NCBI RefSeq assembly: GCF_014863355.1
Contig: NZ_JACZEP010000016.1
Location: 1-64,000, forward strand
Direction: 5' to 3'
DNA: 64,000 nucleotides
Source: Aminobacter carboxidus
GTDB taxonomy: Bacteria; Pseudomonadota; Alphaproteobacteria; Rhizobiales; Rhizobiaceae
In this document: positions 34,959 through 43,837 of the stretch, piece after piece
Layout: every line of letters starts with the position of its first letter
Position numbering within the stretch: the first letter of the stretch is position 1
Translations under genes and position numbers: made by a program
Notes under the pieces: model-generated
Told to the model about the DNA's origin: nothing
Databases searched by the model: none
Seen by the model: only the letters and a program-made list of their open reading frames with translations

Positions 34959-35254
34959 AGGGTGGTCGGCCACTGCGGCGGGCGGTTGCGCCGCGTATGA
35001 TAGACGCGAAGCACCTCGATGTTGCCGTCCTTGACGCGGTAGGGAATGAAATAGGGCAGGTCGGGCACAGCACATTCGCGAACCGACTCGCGGCCGGCCG
35101 TGGGACGGCCGATGTCAGGCCGTTCCTCGATCAGCCTGAGCGCCTTGATGATGCGTTCGCCGACCTTCTGCGCCATTTCGGGATCATCAGCGGCAATAGT
35201 GGTACGGAGCTCGGCGAGATAGCGGACGGCGCGGGGAAGGATGCGTAGCGTCAT
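34955..35254 (-). CDS. parE: RelE/ParE-superfamily toxin
   Basis: A 99-residue protein with the ParE pattern: MTLRILPRAVRYLAELRTTI, then KALRLIEERPDIGRP, and the ending YFIPYRVKDGNIEVLRVYHT followed by RRNRPPQWP. Chromosomal ParE toxins poison gyrase; RelE relatives cut mRNA, and activity cannot be told from sequence. It overlaps the antitoxin stop by four bases (ATGA). Unusually, its own stop overlaps the start of a third gene. Confidence 0.85.
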   Translation of the reverse strand: MTLRILPRAVRYLAELRTTIAADDPEMAQKVGERIIKALRLIEERPDIGRPTAGRESVRECAVPDLPYFIPYRVKDGNIEVLRVYHTRRNRPPQWPTTL

Positions 35255-35532
35255 GTCTCGGCGGCACCTGCTTGGGGAGCTGGCAGTTCACTGTCCGAAC
35301 CCCATGACGCGAGCCAATCCGCCACGGTTTCGCCCAGCACGAAGGTGCCTTCATCTGCCTCGCGTTCGGCCTCGCGGACGCTGGCGAGATAGGCCTGCTG
35401 GTCGCCGACATAGGCGGCCACAGCTTCCTTGATGATGAAGGCGCGCGAGCGTCTCGTCAGCGTCGCATAATCGTCTACTTCGCTGCGCAGATCGTCGGGC
35501 AGGCTGATAGAGAATTTGGATTCGCTGGCCAT
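35251..35532 (-). CDS. CopG/RHH-family antitoxin
   Basis: A 93-residue protein with an N-terminal ribbon-helix-helix (KFSISLPDDLRSEVDDYATL, then TRRSRAFIIKEAVAAYV, residues 6-42). An acidic C-terminal half (REAEREADEGTFVLGETVAD) should wrap the ParE toxin. It should bind its own promoter as a dimer. Overlapping ATGA with the toxin gene indicates translational coupling. Confidence 0.87.
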   Translation of the reverse strand: MASESKFSISLPDDLRSEVDDYATLTRRSRAFIIKEAVAAYVGDQQAYLASVREAEREADEGTFVLGETVADWLASWGSDSELPAPQAGAAET

Positions 35533-35591
35533 GTTCAGGCTCTACAAATGCACCTGGAGACAATGTAGTCGACTATGGCGGTGAGTCAAAC

Positions 35592-36260
35592 CTAACCTCG
35601 CACCAGCTTTGCCGCGATCAACCCGCGTAGCGAATTTCCGACCCACAGTCTTGATGCCCCGTTGAGGTCATCTAAGCTCAAGGTTGTCTCGACCGCGTCG
35701 CCTCGCGCAAGCATTTCGCCACGAAAAACCCCGGCAAGCAGCCCGCAGGCAAGTGCAGGCGTCCTGAGCGGCCCACCGTCACCAGGGTCGACAAAGAGGT
35801 TCGTTATCGTGCCTTCGCAGACGTTTTTCGCCTGATTAAGCAGGATCACTTCGTCCGCTTTTTCGCGGGAAAACTCGGCGCGGGCGCGGTCATAGGCTTC
35901 GCGACGCGTCGTCTTGTGGCGTAGCAGCTCGTTCGAGCTGTCGAGGCGCGTTTCGGCGATGCAAATCGTCCACACGGCATCGGGTCCAAGCGGGGCAAAT
36001 GGCTGGGTGGTGACGTCGGCGCTGCCATCCGCTGACAGGGCGAGGCGGACTCGTAAGGCCGTGTCGCCAGCAGTTGCACGCTTCAGGCCCAGTTCGACGA
36101 TTTCGCCGGCGAAGTCGAAGCCCAGCGCCGCCGCGGAAGCTTCGAGCCGGGCGAGGTGGAGATCACCGCGCAAAAAGCCGCCAACCGGCTCCCAGCGCAG
36201 CGTCTCGATCAGTTCGAAGCCGGCACCGTGCCCGTGGCGAAGCGTGCTTTCAAAAGACAT
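35592..36260 (-). CDS. pabC: aminotransferase class IV, aminodeoxychorismate lyase-like
   Basis: A 222-residue fold-type IV PLP protein: FELIETLRWEPVGGFLRGDL at the start, LLRHKTTRREAYDRA with a Lys in the PLP-lysine region, DEVILLNQAKNVCEGTITNL, and TPALACGLLAGVFRGEM. It is shorter than typical PabC (about 270) but its place after pabB supports 4-amino-4-deoxychorismate lyase activity, which makes p-aminobenzoate for folate. It overlaps pabB by 52 bp in another frame; in many bacteria the two are fused. Confidence 0.82.
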   Translation of the reverse strand: MSFESTLRHGHGAGFELIETLRWEPVGGFLRGDLHLARLEASAAALGFDFAGEIVELGLKRATAGDTALRVRLALSADGSADVTTQPFAPLGPDAVWTICIAETRLDSSNELLRHKTTRREAYDRARAEFSREKADEVILLNQAKNVCEGTITNLFVDPGDGGPLRTPALACGLLAGVFRGEMLARGDAVETTLSLDDLNGASRLWVGNSLRGLIAAKLVRG

Positions 36261-37363
36261 TCCGCATACTCCGCTTCAGCCGTCGAATCGAACACCACGC
36301 CGCCGCCGACATTGTAGACGGCCTCGCCATCGTCATGCAGCGTGATGGTGCGGATCGCCACCGAAAACCGCATCGTGCCGCCGGGCGCGATCCAGCCGAT
36401 GGCGCCGCAATAGACGTCGCGCGGCGTGCTCTCCAGCTCGCGCAGGATCTCCATCGCCCGGATCTTCGGAGCGCCGGTGATGGAGCCGCAGGGAAACAGG
36501 GCTGCGAAGACCTGTTCGATGCTAAGGCCTGGCAGCAGTTTCGCCCGCACAGTGCTGACCATCTGGTGCACCGTCGGATAGCTTTCGATGCGGAACAACT
36601 CGGGCACGTCGAGCGTGCCGACTTCGCTGATCAGCGAGATGTCGTTGCGCAGCAGGTCGACGATCATGCGGTTTTCCGCCTGGTTCTTCTCGTCGTTGCG
36701 CAGGAACTTCTTGAGGGCGGCATCCTCCTCAGGTGTCTTGCCGCGTGGGGCGGTGCCCTTCATCGGATGAGTCTCGATCCAGCCAGCACTGTCGATCTCG
36801 AAAAACAGCTCCGGCGAACGCGACAGCACCACCGGTCCCCCGAGCGAGACCAGCGAGCCGTATTTCACCGGCTGGCGGGCGATCAGCGCGTCGAAGGCGT
36901 CGAGTGGGGTGCCCGACCATTGCGCGTGGACCGGAAAAGTCAGGTTCGCCTGGTAGCAGTCGCCCTGGCGCAGGTGCTGGTGCAGACGCTTGAAGCGACG
37001 CTCGTAGTCGGCCTCCGACCATGTCGCGCGCGCGTCGAAGATCGGCCCGTTGGTGACGGTCGCGCGCGATGCCGGGCGGTCGTTGTCAGATGGCTGGTCG
37101 AACACGCCGAGGCAGACGAGCGGTGTGCGCCGGCCCGCGGGCAAAAGCGGCCGCAGCTTCGGTTCGAGCAGATAGCCTGCCTCGTAGGAGAAGTAGCCGG
37201 CGAGCCACTTGCCCTGTTCATGCGCCTTCTGAGCCGCTTGGAGCGCCGGGAAAAAATCCGCCGCGTCATGCGCAATGATGATCTCGCGCGGTGCTTCAAA
37301 CAGCACCTCGCGCCCGGCGGGGTCGTCCCTGAACAGGACGAAAGGGGATTGGGGACCGGTCAT
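36209..37363 (-). CDS. pabB: aminodeoxychorismate synthase component I
   Basis: A 384-residue chorismate-binding enzyme. It contains CYQANLTFPVHAQWSGTPLD, SLVSLGGPVVLSRSPELFFE, HPMKGTAPRGKTPEED, ENRMIVDLLRNDISLISEVG, and the C-terminal ALFPCGSITGAPKIRAMEIL and YCGAIGWIAPGG. With an amidotransferase subunit (not in this window) it forms aminodeoxychorismate from chorismate. It lies downstream of pepF by 30 bp and overlaps pabC, so all three are probably co-transcribed. Confidence 0.92.
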   Translation of the reverse strand: MTGPQSPFVLFRDDPAGREVLFEAPREIIIAHDAADFFPALQAAQKAHEQGKWLAGYFSYEAGYLLEPKLRPLLPAGRRTPLVCLGVFDQPSDNDRPASRATVTNGPIFDARATWSEADYERRFKRLHQHLRQGDCYQANLTFPVHAQWSGTPLDAFDALIARQPVKYGSLVSLGGPVVLSRSPELFFEIDSAGWIETHPMKGTAPRGKTPEEDAALKKFLRNDEKNQAENRMIVDLLRNDISLISEVGTLDVPELFRIESYPTVHQMVSTVRAKLLPGLSIEQVFAALFPCGSITGAPKIRAMEILRELESTPRDVYCGAIGWIAPGGTMRFSVAIRTITLHDDGEAVYNVGGGVVFDSTAEAEYAECLLKARFATGTVPASN

Positions 37364-37393
37364 GACTTCAGTTGCCTGGGAAAGGGCTGGAAC

Positions 37394-39229
37394 TCAGTCC
37401 AGCGCTTCCAGTTCGTCGATGAGGCTGCTGATCACGGCGAGCCCCTTCTGCCAGAAGGCGGGATCGGTGGCGTCGAGCCCGAACGGCTTCAGCAGCTCCG
37501 AATGATGCTTGGTGCCGCCGGCGCGCAGCATCTCGAAATACTTGTCCTGAAAGCCGCGCTCGGCGTTCTGGTAGACCGCGTAGAGCGAGTTCACCAGGCA
37601 GTCGCCGAAGGCGTAGGCATAGACGTAGAAGGGCGAGTGGATGAAGTGCGGGATATAGGACCAGAACACTTCGTAGCCTTCGCGCAGCTTGATCGCGGGC
37701 CCCAGGCTCTCTGCCTGCACCTCGAGCCAGAACTGGCCGAGCTGGTCTGAGGTCAGTTCGCCGTTCTTGCGCTCGGAATGGACCTTGCGCTCGAACTCGT
37801 AGAAGGCGATCTGGCGCACGACCGTGTTGATCATGTCCTCGACCTTTTGCGCCAGCATCGCCTTGCGCTCGCGCTTGTCGGTGGTGCGGTCGAGCAGCGA
37901 GCGGAAGGTCAGCATTTCGCCGAACACGCTTGCCGTCTCGGCCAGCGTCAGCGGCGTCGATGCCATCAGCGCGCCCTGGCCGGCGGCCAGTACCTGGTGC
38001 ACGCCGTGGCCGAGTTCGTGGGCCAGGGTCATGACGTCGCGCGGTTTGCCCATGTAGTTGAGCAGCACGTAAGGATGGGCAGATGGCACCGTCGGGTGGG
38101 CGAAGGCGCCGGGTGCCTTGCCCGGGCGCACCGGCGCGTCGATCCAGCGGCGGTCGAAGAAATCGCGCGCGATCTCGGCCATCTCCGGCGAGAAGCGCTG
38201 GTAGGCGGTCAGCACCGTATCCTTGGCCTCGTCCCAGCCGATCATCGCCTGCGGCGTCTCGGGCAGCGGCGCGTTGCGGTCCCAATGGTTCATCACCTCC
38301 ATGCCGAGCCACTTGGCCTTCATCTTGTAGTAGCGATGCGACAGGCGCGGATAGGCCTCGCGCACGGCGGCGGCGAGCGCGTCGACGACCTCGCGCTCGA
38401 CACGGTTGGCGAGGTGGCGCGAGTCGGCGATGTCTTCGAAGCCGCGCCAGCGGTCTGAGATTTCCTTGTCCTTGGACAAGGTGTTGGTGATCAGCGTGAA
38501 GACGCGCTGGTTCTTGCGGAAGGTCACTGCGAGCGCGTCGGACGCTGCCTTGCGGACCTCGCCGTTGGGGTCCTGCAGCATGTTCAGCGCCGGCTCCAGC
38601 GCCAGTTCCTCGCCGCCGATGTCGAAGCGCAGGTCGGTCATGGTCTCGTCGAACAGCCGGTTCCAGGCGCCGCGCCCGGTGATCGACTTTTCGTGGAATA
38701 GCTGCTCGACCCGGTCCTCGAGCTGGTAGGGCTTGTCCTTCCTGAGATCGAGGACCCAGGGGCGGTAATGGCCGAAGGCAGGGTCCGCGTCGAGCGCACC
38801 GAGGATCAGCGCGTCATCAACGAGGTTCAGTTCGAGCGCGAAGAACAGCAGATGCGCGCTGGCATCGGTCATCTTTTCCTGCACGTCGCCGTAAAGCTTC
38901 GAGCGCTTGGGATCGGAGGTGTCACCGGCGTAGACGAGCCCGGCGTAGGAAACGACGCGGCCGACCAACTCCTCAAGCGCTTCATAGGTACGCATGGCCT
39001 CGCCGAGCTTGCCGGCGGAACCGCGCCCGGCCTCGATGGCGAGCGTGCCTTTCCAGCGTGCCTCAAAGGCAACCGCATCGGCGGACGCCTTTTCCAGGTC
39101 GCGGACAAGCTCCGGCGCGTCCATGCCGGAATAAAGGTCGGCAAGGTTCCATTCGGGCAGTTCGCCCAGCCCTGCCGCGCTCCCGGTGGAGGCGGTGGCC
39201 GACATCTGTTGCCCGGAATTCCAACGCAT
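37394..39229 (-). CDS. pepF: M3-family oligoendopeptidase F
   Basis: A 611-residue cytosolic metallopeptidase. The zinc motif HELGH lies in VMTLAHELGHGVHQVLAAGQ, followed by LAETASVFGEMLTF with the third ligand Glu and later YEVFWSYIPHFIHSPFYVYA. The N-terminal helical domain has WNLADLYSGMDAPEL. It degrades oligopeptides of about 7-17 residues. AAGGAAG upstream supports ATG 39229. Confidence 0.93.
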   Translation of the reverse strand: MRWNSGQQMSATASTGSAAGLGELPEWNLADLYSGMDAPELVRDLEKASADAVAFEARWKGTLAIEAGRGSAGKLGEAMRTYEALEELVGRVVSYAGLVYAGDTSDPKRSKLYGDVQEKMTDASAHLLFFALELNLVDDALILGALDADPAFGHYRPWVLDLRKDKPYQLEDRVEQLFHEKSITGRGAWNRLFDETMTDLRFDIGGEELALEPALNMLQDPNGEVRKAASDALAVTFRKNQRVFTLITNTLSKDKEISDRWRGFEDIADSRHLANRVEREVVDALAAAVREAYPRLSHRYYKMKAKWLGMEVMNHWDRNAPLPETPQAMIGWDEAKDTVLTAYQRFSPEMAEIARDFFDRRWIDAPVRPGKAPGAFAHPTVPSAHPYVLLNYMGKPRDVMTLAHELGHGVHQVLAAGQGALMASTPLTLAETASVFGEMLTFRSLLDRTTDKRERKAMLAQKVEDMINTVVRQIAFYEFERKVHSERKNGELTSDQLGQFWLEVQAESLGPAIKLREGYEVFWSYIPHFIHSPFYVYAYAFGDCLVNSLYAVYQNAERGFQDKYFEMLRAGGTKHHSELLKPFGLDATDPAFWQKGLAVISSLIDELEALD

Positions 39230-39371
39230 TGCGTCTTCCTTTTCACTCTCATTCGCCGGTTAGATTCAATCCTAAGGGATTCGTTCACCGGCTTTCTTGA
39301 AACCTTATTTAGAACCCTGTGCCAGGATGATCCACATCCAATCAGCAGCTGCGGGCATATTGCGGACATTC

Positions 39372-40877
39372 ATGGCAGGTTCGATTCTCATAGTCGATGA
39401 CGATCCCGTGCAACGTCGCCTCGTCGACGCCGCGGTGACGAAATTTGGCCACACCGCCATAGCCGTCGATGGCGGCGAAGCAGCGCTTCGCATGCTCGAC
39501 GGGCCGCGCGCCGGCGAGATCGGCGTCATCATTCTCGACCTGTCGATGCCCGGGCTCGACGGCATCGGCGTGCTCAAGGCAATGCGCGAACGCGGTATTG
39601 CACTTCCCGTCATCGTCCAGACCGCGCAAGGCGGCATCGAGACGGTCGTGTCGGCGATGCGCAACGGCGCCTTCGACTTCGTCGTCAAGCCGGCGTCGCC
39701 GGATCGGCTGGCGACCGCGATCGACAATGCGCTGAAGGTCGAGGCCGTCGAGGATCAGGTGCGGCGCACCGCGCGCCGCGGCAGCGGCTTGCTCACCTTC
39801 CGCGACATGGTCACCCGCAGTCCCGCCATGGACCGCGTCATCAGGCTCGGCCAGAAGGCAGCGGCATCGAACATTCCGATCCTGATCGAAGGCGAATCGG
39901 GCGTCGGCAAGGAACTCGTCGCCCGTGCCATCCAGGGGTCGGGCGACCGCCGTTCAAAACCGTTCGTCACCGTCAATTGCGGCGCCATTCCCGACAATCT
40001 TGTCGAGAGCATCCTGTTCGGCCACGAGAAGGGCTCTTTCACCGGCGCCACCGACAAGCACCCGGGCAAGTTCGTCGAGGCCAACCACGGCACGCTGTTC
40101 CTCGACGAGATCGGCGACCTGCCGCTCGACGTACAGGTCAAGCTGTTGCGCGCGGTACAGGAAGGCGAGGTCGACCCTGTCGGCGGTCGCTCGACGGTCA
40201 AGGTTGACATCAGGCTGATCTCGGCGACGCATCGCAACCTTCTGCAGCAGGTCAAGGACAGCAAGTTCCGAGAGGACCTGTTTTACCGGCTCAACGTCTA
40301 TCCGATCTTCGTGCCGCCGCTGCGCGACCGTCGCGACGACATTCCGCTTTTGGTCAGCCACTTCATCTCCCGTGTCGCACCTGCCAGCCCGCATGGTCGC
40401 ATTCCGATGATCTCGGAAAACGCGTTGGCGCTGCTTCAGGCCTATGACTGGCCGGGCAACATCCGGCAGCTCGAAAACGCGGTGTTTCGCGCCTGCGTGC
40501 TGTCCGAGGGCGATGTGCTCAGCGAAGACGAGTTCCCGCAGATCCGCGCCCAGGTCGAAGGCGTCGTCGATCTCGGCGGCGATGCTACGCCTGTGGTTGC
40601 AAACAGCGGTGCCGACAGGTTCGTGCCAACGCCGGTGCTGTCGCCGGCGCCGGAGCGCGCTCGGCCAGGAACGCTGCGCGCGCTCGACGAGCGCGGCAAT
40701 GTCCGCCCCCTTGCCGATGTCGAGTTCGAGATGATCCGGCTCGCCATCGATCATTACAACGGCCAGATGAGCGAGGTCGCCCGGCGGCTGGGAATCGGCC
40801 GCTCGACGCTGTATCGTAAGCTCAAGGAATACGGCATCGATCCGGAGACCGGTCGCAGCGAGCGACTCGCCTCTTGA
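39372..40877 (+). CDS. sigma-54-dependent response regulator (NtrC family)
   Basis: A 501-residue three-domain activator. The receiver (1-125) has phosphoacceptor D56 in VIILDLSMPGLDG. The AAA+ domain (about 148-385) has Walker A GESGVGKELVAR, Walker B TLFLDEIGDL and the sigma-54 contact loop GSFTGA, where Ser replaces the second residue of GAFTGA. The Fis-type helix-turn-helix (about 455-495) reads MSEVARRLGIGRSTLYRKLK. No histidine kinase is adjacent, so its partner and targets are unknown. It lies upstream of the DUF882 peptidase gene and divergent from pepF. ATG 39372 begins the receiver; upstream codons do not look coding. Confidence 0.9.
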   Translation: MAGSILIVDDDPVQRRLVDAAVTKFGHTAIAVDGGEAALRMLDGPRAGEIGVIILDLSMPGLDGIGVLKAMRERGIALPVIVQTAQGGIETVVSAMRNGAFDFVVKPASPDRLATAIDNALKVEAVEDQVRRTARRGSGLLTFRDMVTRSPAMDRVIRLGQKAAASNIPILIEGESGVGKELVARAIQGSGDRRSKPFVTVNCGAIPDNLVESILFGHEKGSFTGATDKHPGKFVEANHGTLFLDEIGDLPLDVQVKLLRAVQEGEVDPVGGRSTVKVDIRLISATHRNLLQQVKDSKFREDLFYRLNVYPIFVPPLRDRRDDIPLLVSHFISRVAPASPHGRIPMISENALALLQAYDWPGNIRQLENAVFRACVLSEGDVLSEDEFPQIRAQVEGVVDLGGDATPVVANSGADRFVPTPVLSPAPERARPGTLRALDERGNVRPLADVEFEMIRLAIDHYNGQMSEVARRLGIGRSTLYRKLKEYGIDPETGRSERLAS

Positions 40878-40973
40878 TATTTTGTTGCCGCTGATTTTGA
40901 TTTAAAGCTTGCGTGTCGCTTGCGGGACGCAGCGCTGTGCAGTTTCTTGCGTATTTGTTCAGTGGTGTTTTTG

Positions 40974-40997
40974 TGGTTTAAACCAGTGGTTTACCAT
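40974..40997. promoter_or_regulatory. palindromes in the gap before the DUF882 gene
   Basis: A perfect TGGTTT-AAACCA (40974-40985) is followed after two bases by TGGTTTACCA (40988-40997), itself nearly symmetric. The 284-bp gap 40878-41161 is AT-richer than its surroundings and also has TTAACCATTAGG near 41070. No gene is seen in the gap. The site may control the downstream peptidase. Confidence 0.35.
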
Positions 40998-41161
40998 GAA
41001 AAGGCGCGATTCCTTTTTGCTGGGATATCGCCATGGTGTTACCGCATTTCGCCTTCAATAAGCAGTGATTAACCATTAGGATCGATATTCGGACGCGAAT
41101 CCGTAAGCGTGTCCGGGCTTCAAATCCGGGGACAGATGGCAGCCTAACAGGGCCTTTTGAT

Positions 41162-42949
41162 TTGAATAGGATCGAGAACACCGAAGGGCGTCGTTCGAAA
41201 TCGAATGGTTGGCAAAAGTGGCTTACAGCCGCGATGCTAACGTTTGGTTTCCTGACAGCCTCGCAGGCGACAGCCTCCGCAGAAACGCGGACGCTCAAGC
41301 TGTATTACACCCACACGGGTGAGCGGGCTGAGATCACGTTCAAGCGCAACGGCAGATACGACGCTGCCGGCCTCAAGAAACTCAATCAGTTCCTGCGCGA
41401 CTGGCGCCGCAACGAGCCGACCAAGATGGACCCGCGTCTGTTCGACGTGGTCTGGGAGGCCTATCGCTCTGCTGGCGCTCGCGACTACATTCATGTTGTT
41501 TCGGCCTATCGCTCGCCGGCCACCAATTCGCTGCTGCGCAGCCGCTCCAGCGGCGTTGCGGAAAAAAGCCAGCACATGCTCGGCAAGGCGATGGACTTCT
41601 TCGTCCCCGGCGTGCCGTTGAAGAAGCTGCGCGACGCGGGTCTGCGCGTGCAGGCCGGCGGCGTCGGCTATTATCCGCGCTCCGGCTCGCCGTTCATCCA
41701 TATGGACGTCGGCAATGTGCGCCATTGGCCGCGCATGAGCCGCAAGGAACTCGTTGCCGTGTTCCCGTCGGGCAAGACCCTGCATGTGCCAAGCGACGGC
41801 AAGCCGCTGCCCGGTTTCGAGCAGGCATTGGCATCCTATCAGTCGCGCAAGGCGAGCGGTGACTTCGTGCTCGCCAGTGCAGCACCCGCCAAGCGCAGCG
41901 GCGGGCTGTTTGCCGCGCTGTTCGGCGGCGGTGCCGACGAGGAAGAAGACACCGGCGAAATCGCCGTGGCAGCCGCTGCGCCCAAGCGCGCTCCGACCAA
42001 GGCCATCGCCGAGGCGCCGGCTGCCAAGTCGCTGCCGGGCATCCAGATCGTGGCGCCTGAGAATGCGCAGCGCGCCGAGCTGCCACAGGTCGCCGACGAG
42101 GCACCCGACCAGCAGGCGCCCGAAACCATCATTGCAGCCTTGCCGGCGCGCAGCGTGCCGCTGCCTGGCGTAGCGCCGCGGCCGCAGGCCGAGGTTGGCA
42201 TGGCGACCGCCGAGAACGTGCCGTTTGGTGCTGCGTCGGTGCCGCTGGCCGAAGGCGAGCAGCCCACCGCAGTCGAGCAGCAGATCGCAGCCAACGTGCC
42301 GCTGCCGACCTGGCGCCCGAACCACACCCCGCCTGCCGAGCTCAAGCCGGAAAGCCAGAACGTGCTGATGGCGCTGGCCTCGACGGACGACGCGACTGCG
42401 AGCGACCTCACCGCTCCGCTGCCGTCGGCCCGTCCGCAGGACATGACCGTCGAAGCAGCGCTGGCTGCGGCGAACGATATTCCCGCCGAAGATGAGTCCG
42501 GCCAGGACGAGCTCGAAATCGCCTCGCTTGCGCCTCAGCCGGAGCAGCGTTCGGTTTTCGACCAGCCTGAGACGGTTGCATCTGCCACGCCCAAGAACGC
42601 GATCGCCACGGCCTCGGCCGGCACCGATCCGGCCGCGGCCGTCGGTGGCAGTGTCAAGACGACGCGCAAGTCGGCCCGGCCGATGGCACAGGAAGCCAAG
42701 CCCGAGCCCAAGCCGGTGGTTGTCGCCGCAGCGCCCGATTCCGCGCGCTGGGCACTGCGCAGCGGCACGCAGGTCACGACTGTCACGACCAACACCAAGG
42801 CGCCGGGCTTTGCCTACAACATGGTCCGCACCGCACCGACCGAGGTTTATACGTCGGGCTTCCAGCAGGGCGATCAGGCGGCGAATGCCCATAAGTTCTC
42901 CGGCAGTGCCGTGAAGTTCCTCTCGGTGGCGCGGTTCTCGACGAACTGA
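41162..42949 (+). CDS. DUF882 / M15-like murein peptidase with long low-complexity tail
   Basis: A product of about 595 residues. A signal-type segment (LTAAMLTFGFLTASQATASA) precedes the DUF882 domain (about 45-215). Zinc-peptidase motifs are SQHMLGKAMDFFVPG (HxxxxxxD) and SPFIHMDVGNVRHWP (HxD), as in E. coli MepK (YcbK), which cuts peptidoglycan crosslinks. The remaining 370 residues are Ala/Pro/Glu-rich and probably disordered, ending in VKFLSVARFSTN. The start is TTG 41162 by frame; ATG 41233 is possible but would shorten the signal peptide. Confidence 0.82.
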   Translation: MNRIENTEGRRSKSNGWQKWLTAAMLTFGFLTASQATASAETRTLKLYYTHTGERAEITFKRNGRYDAAGLKKLNQFLRDWRRNEPTKMDPRLFDVVWEAYRSAGARDYIHVVSAYRSPATNSLLRSRSSGVAEKSQHMLGKAMDFFVPGVPLKKLRDAGLRVQAGGVGYYPRSGSPFIHMDVGNVRHWPRMSRKELVAVFPSGKTLHVPSDGKPLPGFEQALASYQSRKASGDFVLASAAPAKRSGGLFAALFGGGADEEEDTGEIAVAAAAPKRAPTKAIAEAPAAKSLPGIQIVAPENAQRAELPQVADEAPDQQAPETIIAALPARSVPLPGVAPRPQAEVGMATAENVPFGAASVPLAEGEQPTAVEQQIAANVPLPTWRPNHTPPAELKPESQNVLMALASTDDATASDLTAPLPSARPQDMTVEAALAAANDIPAEDESGQDELEIASLAPQPEQRSVFDQPETVASATPKNAIATASAGTDPAAAVGGSVKTTRKSARPMAQEAKPEPKPVVVAAAPDSARWALRSGTQVTTVTTNTKAPGFAYNMVRTAPTEVYTSGFQQGDQAANAHKFSGSAVKFLSVARFSTN

Positions 42950-42966
42950 TCGACTTCAAGACAATG

Positions 42967-43007
42967 AAAAAAGCCGCGCTGGGCAACCCGCGCGGCTTTT
43001 TGCTTTT
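42967..43007. terminator. rho-independent terminator
   Basis: AAAAGCCGCGC and GCGCGGCTTTT pair across about ten bases, followed by TGCTTTT on the plus strand and a run of A on the left. It serves the DUF882 gene and possibly the convergent eda. Confidence 0.88.
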
Positions 43008-43048
43008 GGAATGACCTTCCCACAAGGTGGAGAAGGTAAAATCGTGCC

Positions 43049-43690
43049 TCAGCTCTTGCGCAGCTTGTTTGCCTCGGCGGCGAGTGCCTCGATGCCGGCC
43101 CAGTCGCCTGCCTTGACCATGTCGTCGGGCGCGACCCATGAGCCACCGACGCAGACGACGTTCGGCAGGCTGAGATAATCCATCGCTTTCTTTGCCGAGA
43201 CGCCGCCGGTCGGGCAGAACTTCACACCGGCGATGGGCGAAGCCAGCGCCTTGAGGAAGGGCGCGCCGCCGGCCTGTTCGGCCGGGAAGAACTTCAGGAA
43301 GTCGAGGCCGGCTTCAAGCGCCGCCATGATCTCGCCCGGCGTGATGGTGCCCGGCAGCAGCGGCACGTCGCTTTTGGCAGCGTGGGCGGCCAGCTCGCGC
43401 GTCAGGCCGGGGCTGACGATGAATTTCGAACCGGCGGCGACGGCCTCGTCGAACTGGCGCGCATTCAAGATGGTGCCGGCGCCGACGATGCAATCCTCGA
43501 CTTCGGCGGCGACGCGGCGGATGCATTCCAGCGCTTCGTCGGTCCTGAGCGTGATCTCGATCGCCCGGAGGCCGCCACGGGCCAGCGCGCGGGCCAAAGG
43601 CACGGCGTCGGTTGCGCGCTCGATCTTCAGCACCGGAATGACTGGCTGGCCATCGAGCAGCGCAAGCAGTTTCTGGGTTTTGCTGGTCAT
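43049..43690 (-). CDS. eda: KDPG/KHG aldolase
   Basis: A 213-residue class I aldolase. Glu45 (IEITLR) and Schiff-base Lys133 (LDFLKFFPAE) fall at the same numbers as in E. coli Eda. Phosphate-binding motifs are SPGLTREL, LPGTITPGEIMAA and CPTGGVSAKKA. It splits 2-keto-3-deoxy-6-phosphogluconate to pyruvate and glyceraldehyde-3-phosphate in the Entner-Doudoroff pathway. ATG 43690 is preferred over 43711 because GGAG lies about nine bases upstream. No other pathway gene is adjacent. Confidence 0.93.
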   Translation of the reverse strand: MTSKTQKLLALLDGQPVIPVLKIERATDAVPLARALARGGLRAIEITLRTDEALECIRRVAAEVEDCIVGAGTILNARQFDEAVAAGSKFIVSPGLTRELAAHAAKSDVPLLPGTITPGEIMAALEAGLDFLKFFPAEQAGGAPFLKALASPIAGVKFCPTGGVSAKKAMDYLSLPNVVCVGGSWVAPDDMVKAGDWAGIEALAAEANKLRKS

Positions 43691-43837
43691 GGCAATTCGC
43701 TCCGCTGTCATTTTTCAACCGATTTAACAGACCCGCTATTGCGAGTCCACGAAGCCTGTAGCGACACGGTGTTGCGCCCGCATGGCCGACAGGTCGGGGC
43801 CTGTGCCTTCCGCCTGCTTCGCGGCTTTTGCGGCAGT

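Noticed and set aside
36209-36260. 52-bp overlap of pabB and pabC read as a frameshifted fusion
   Set aside because: Both ends carry normal start or stop regions with intact domains. Separate overlapping genes explain it without a frameshift.
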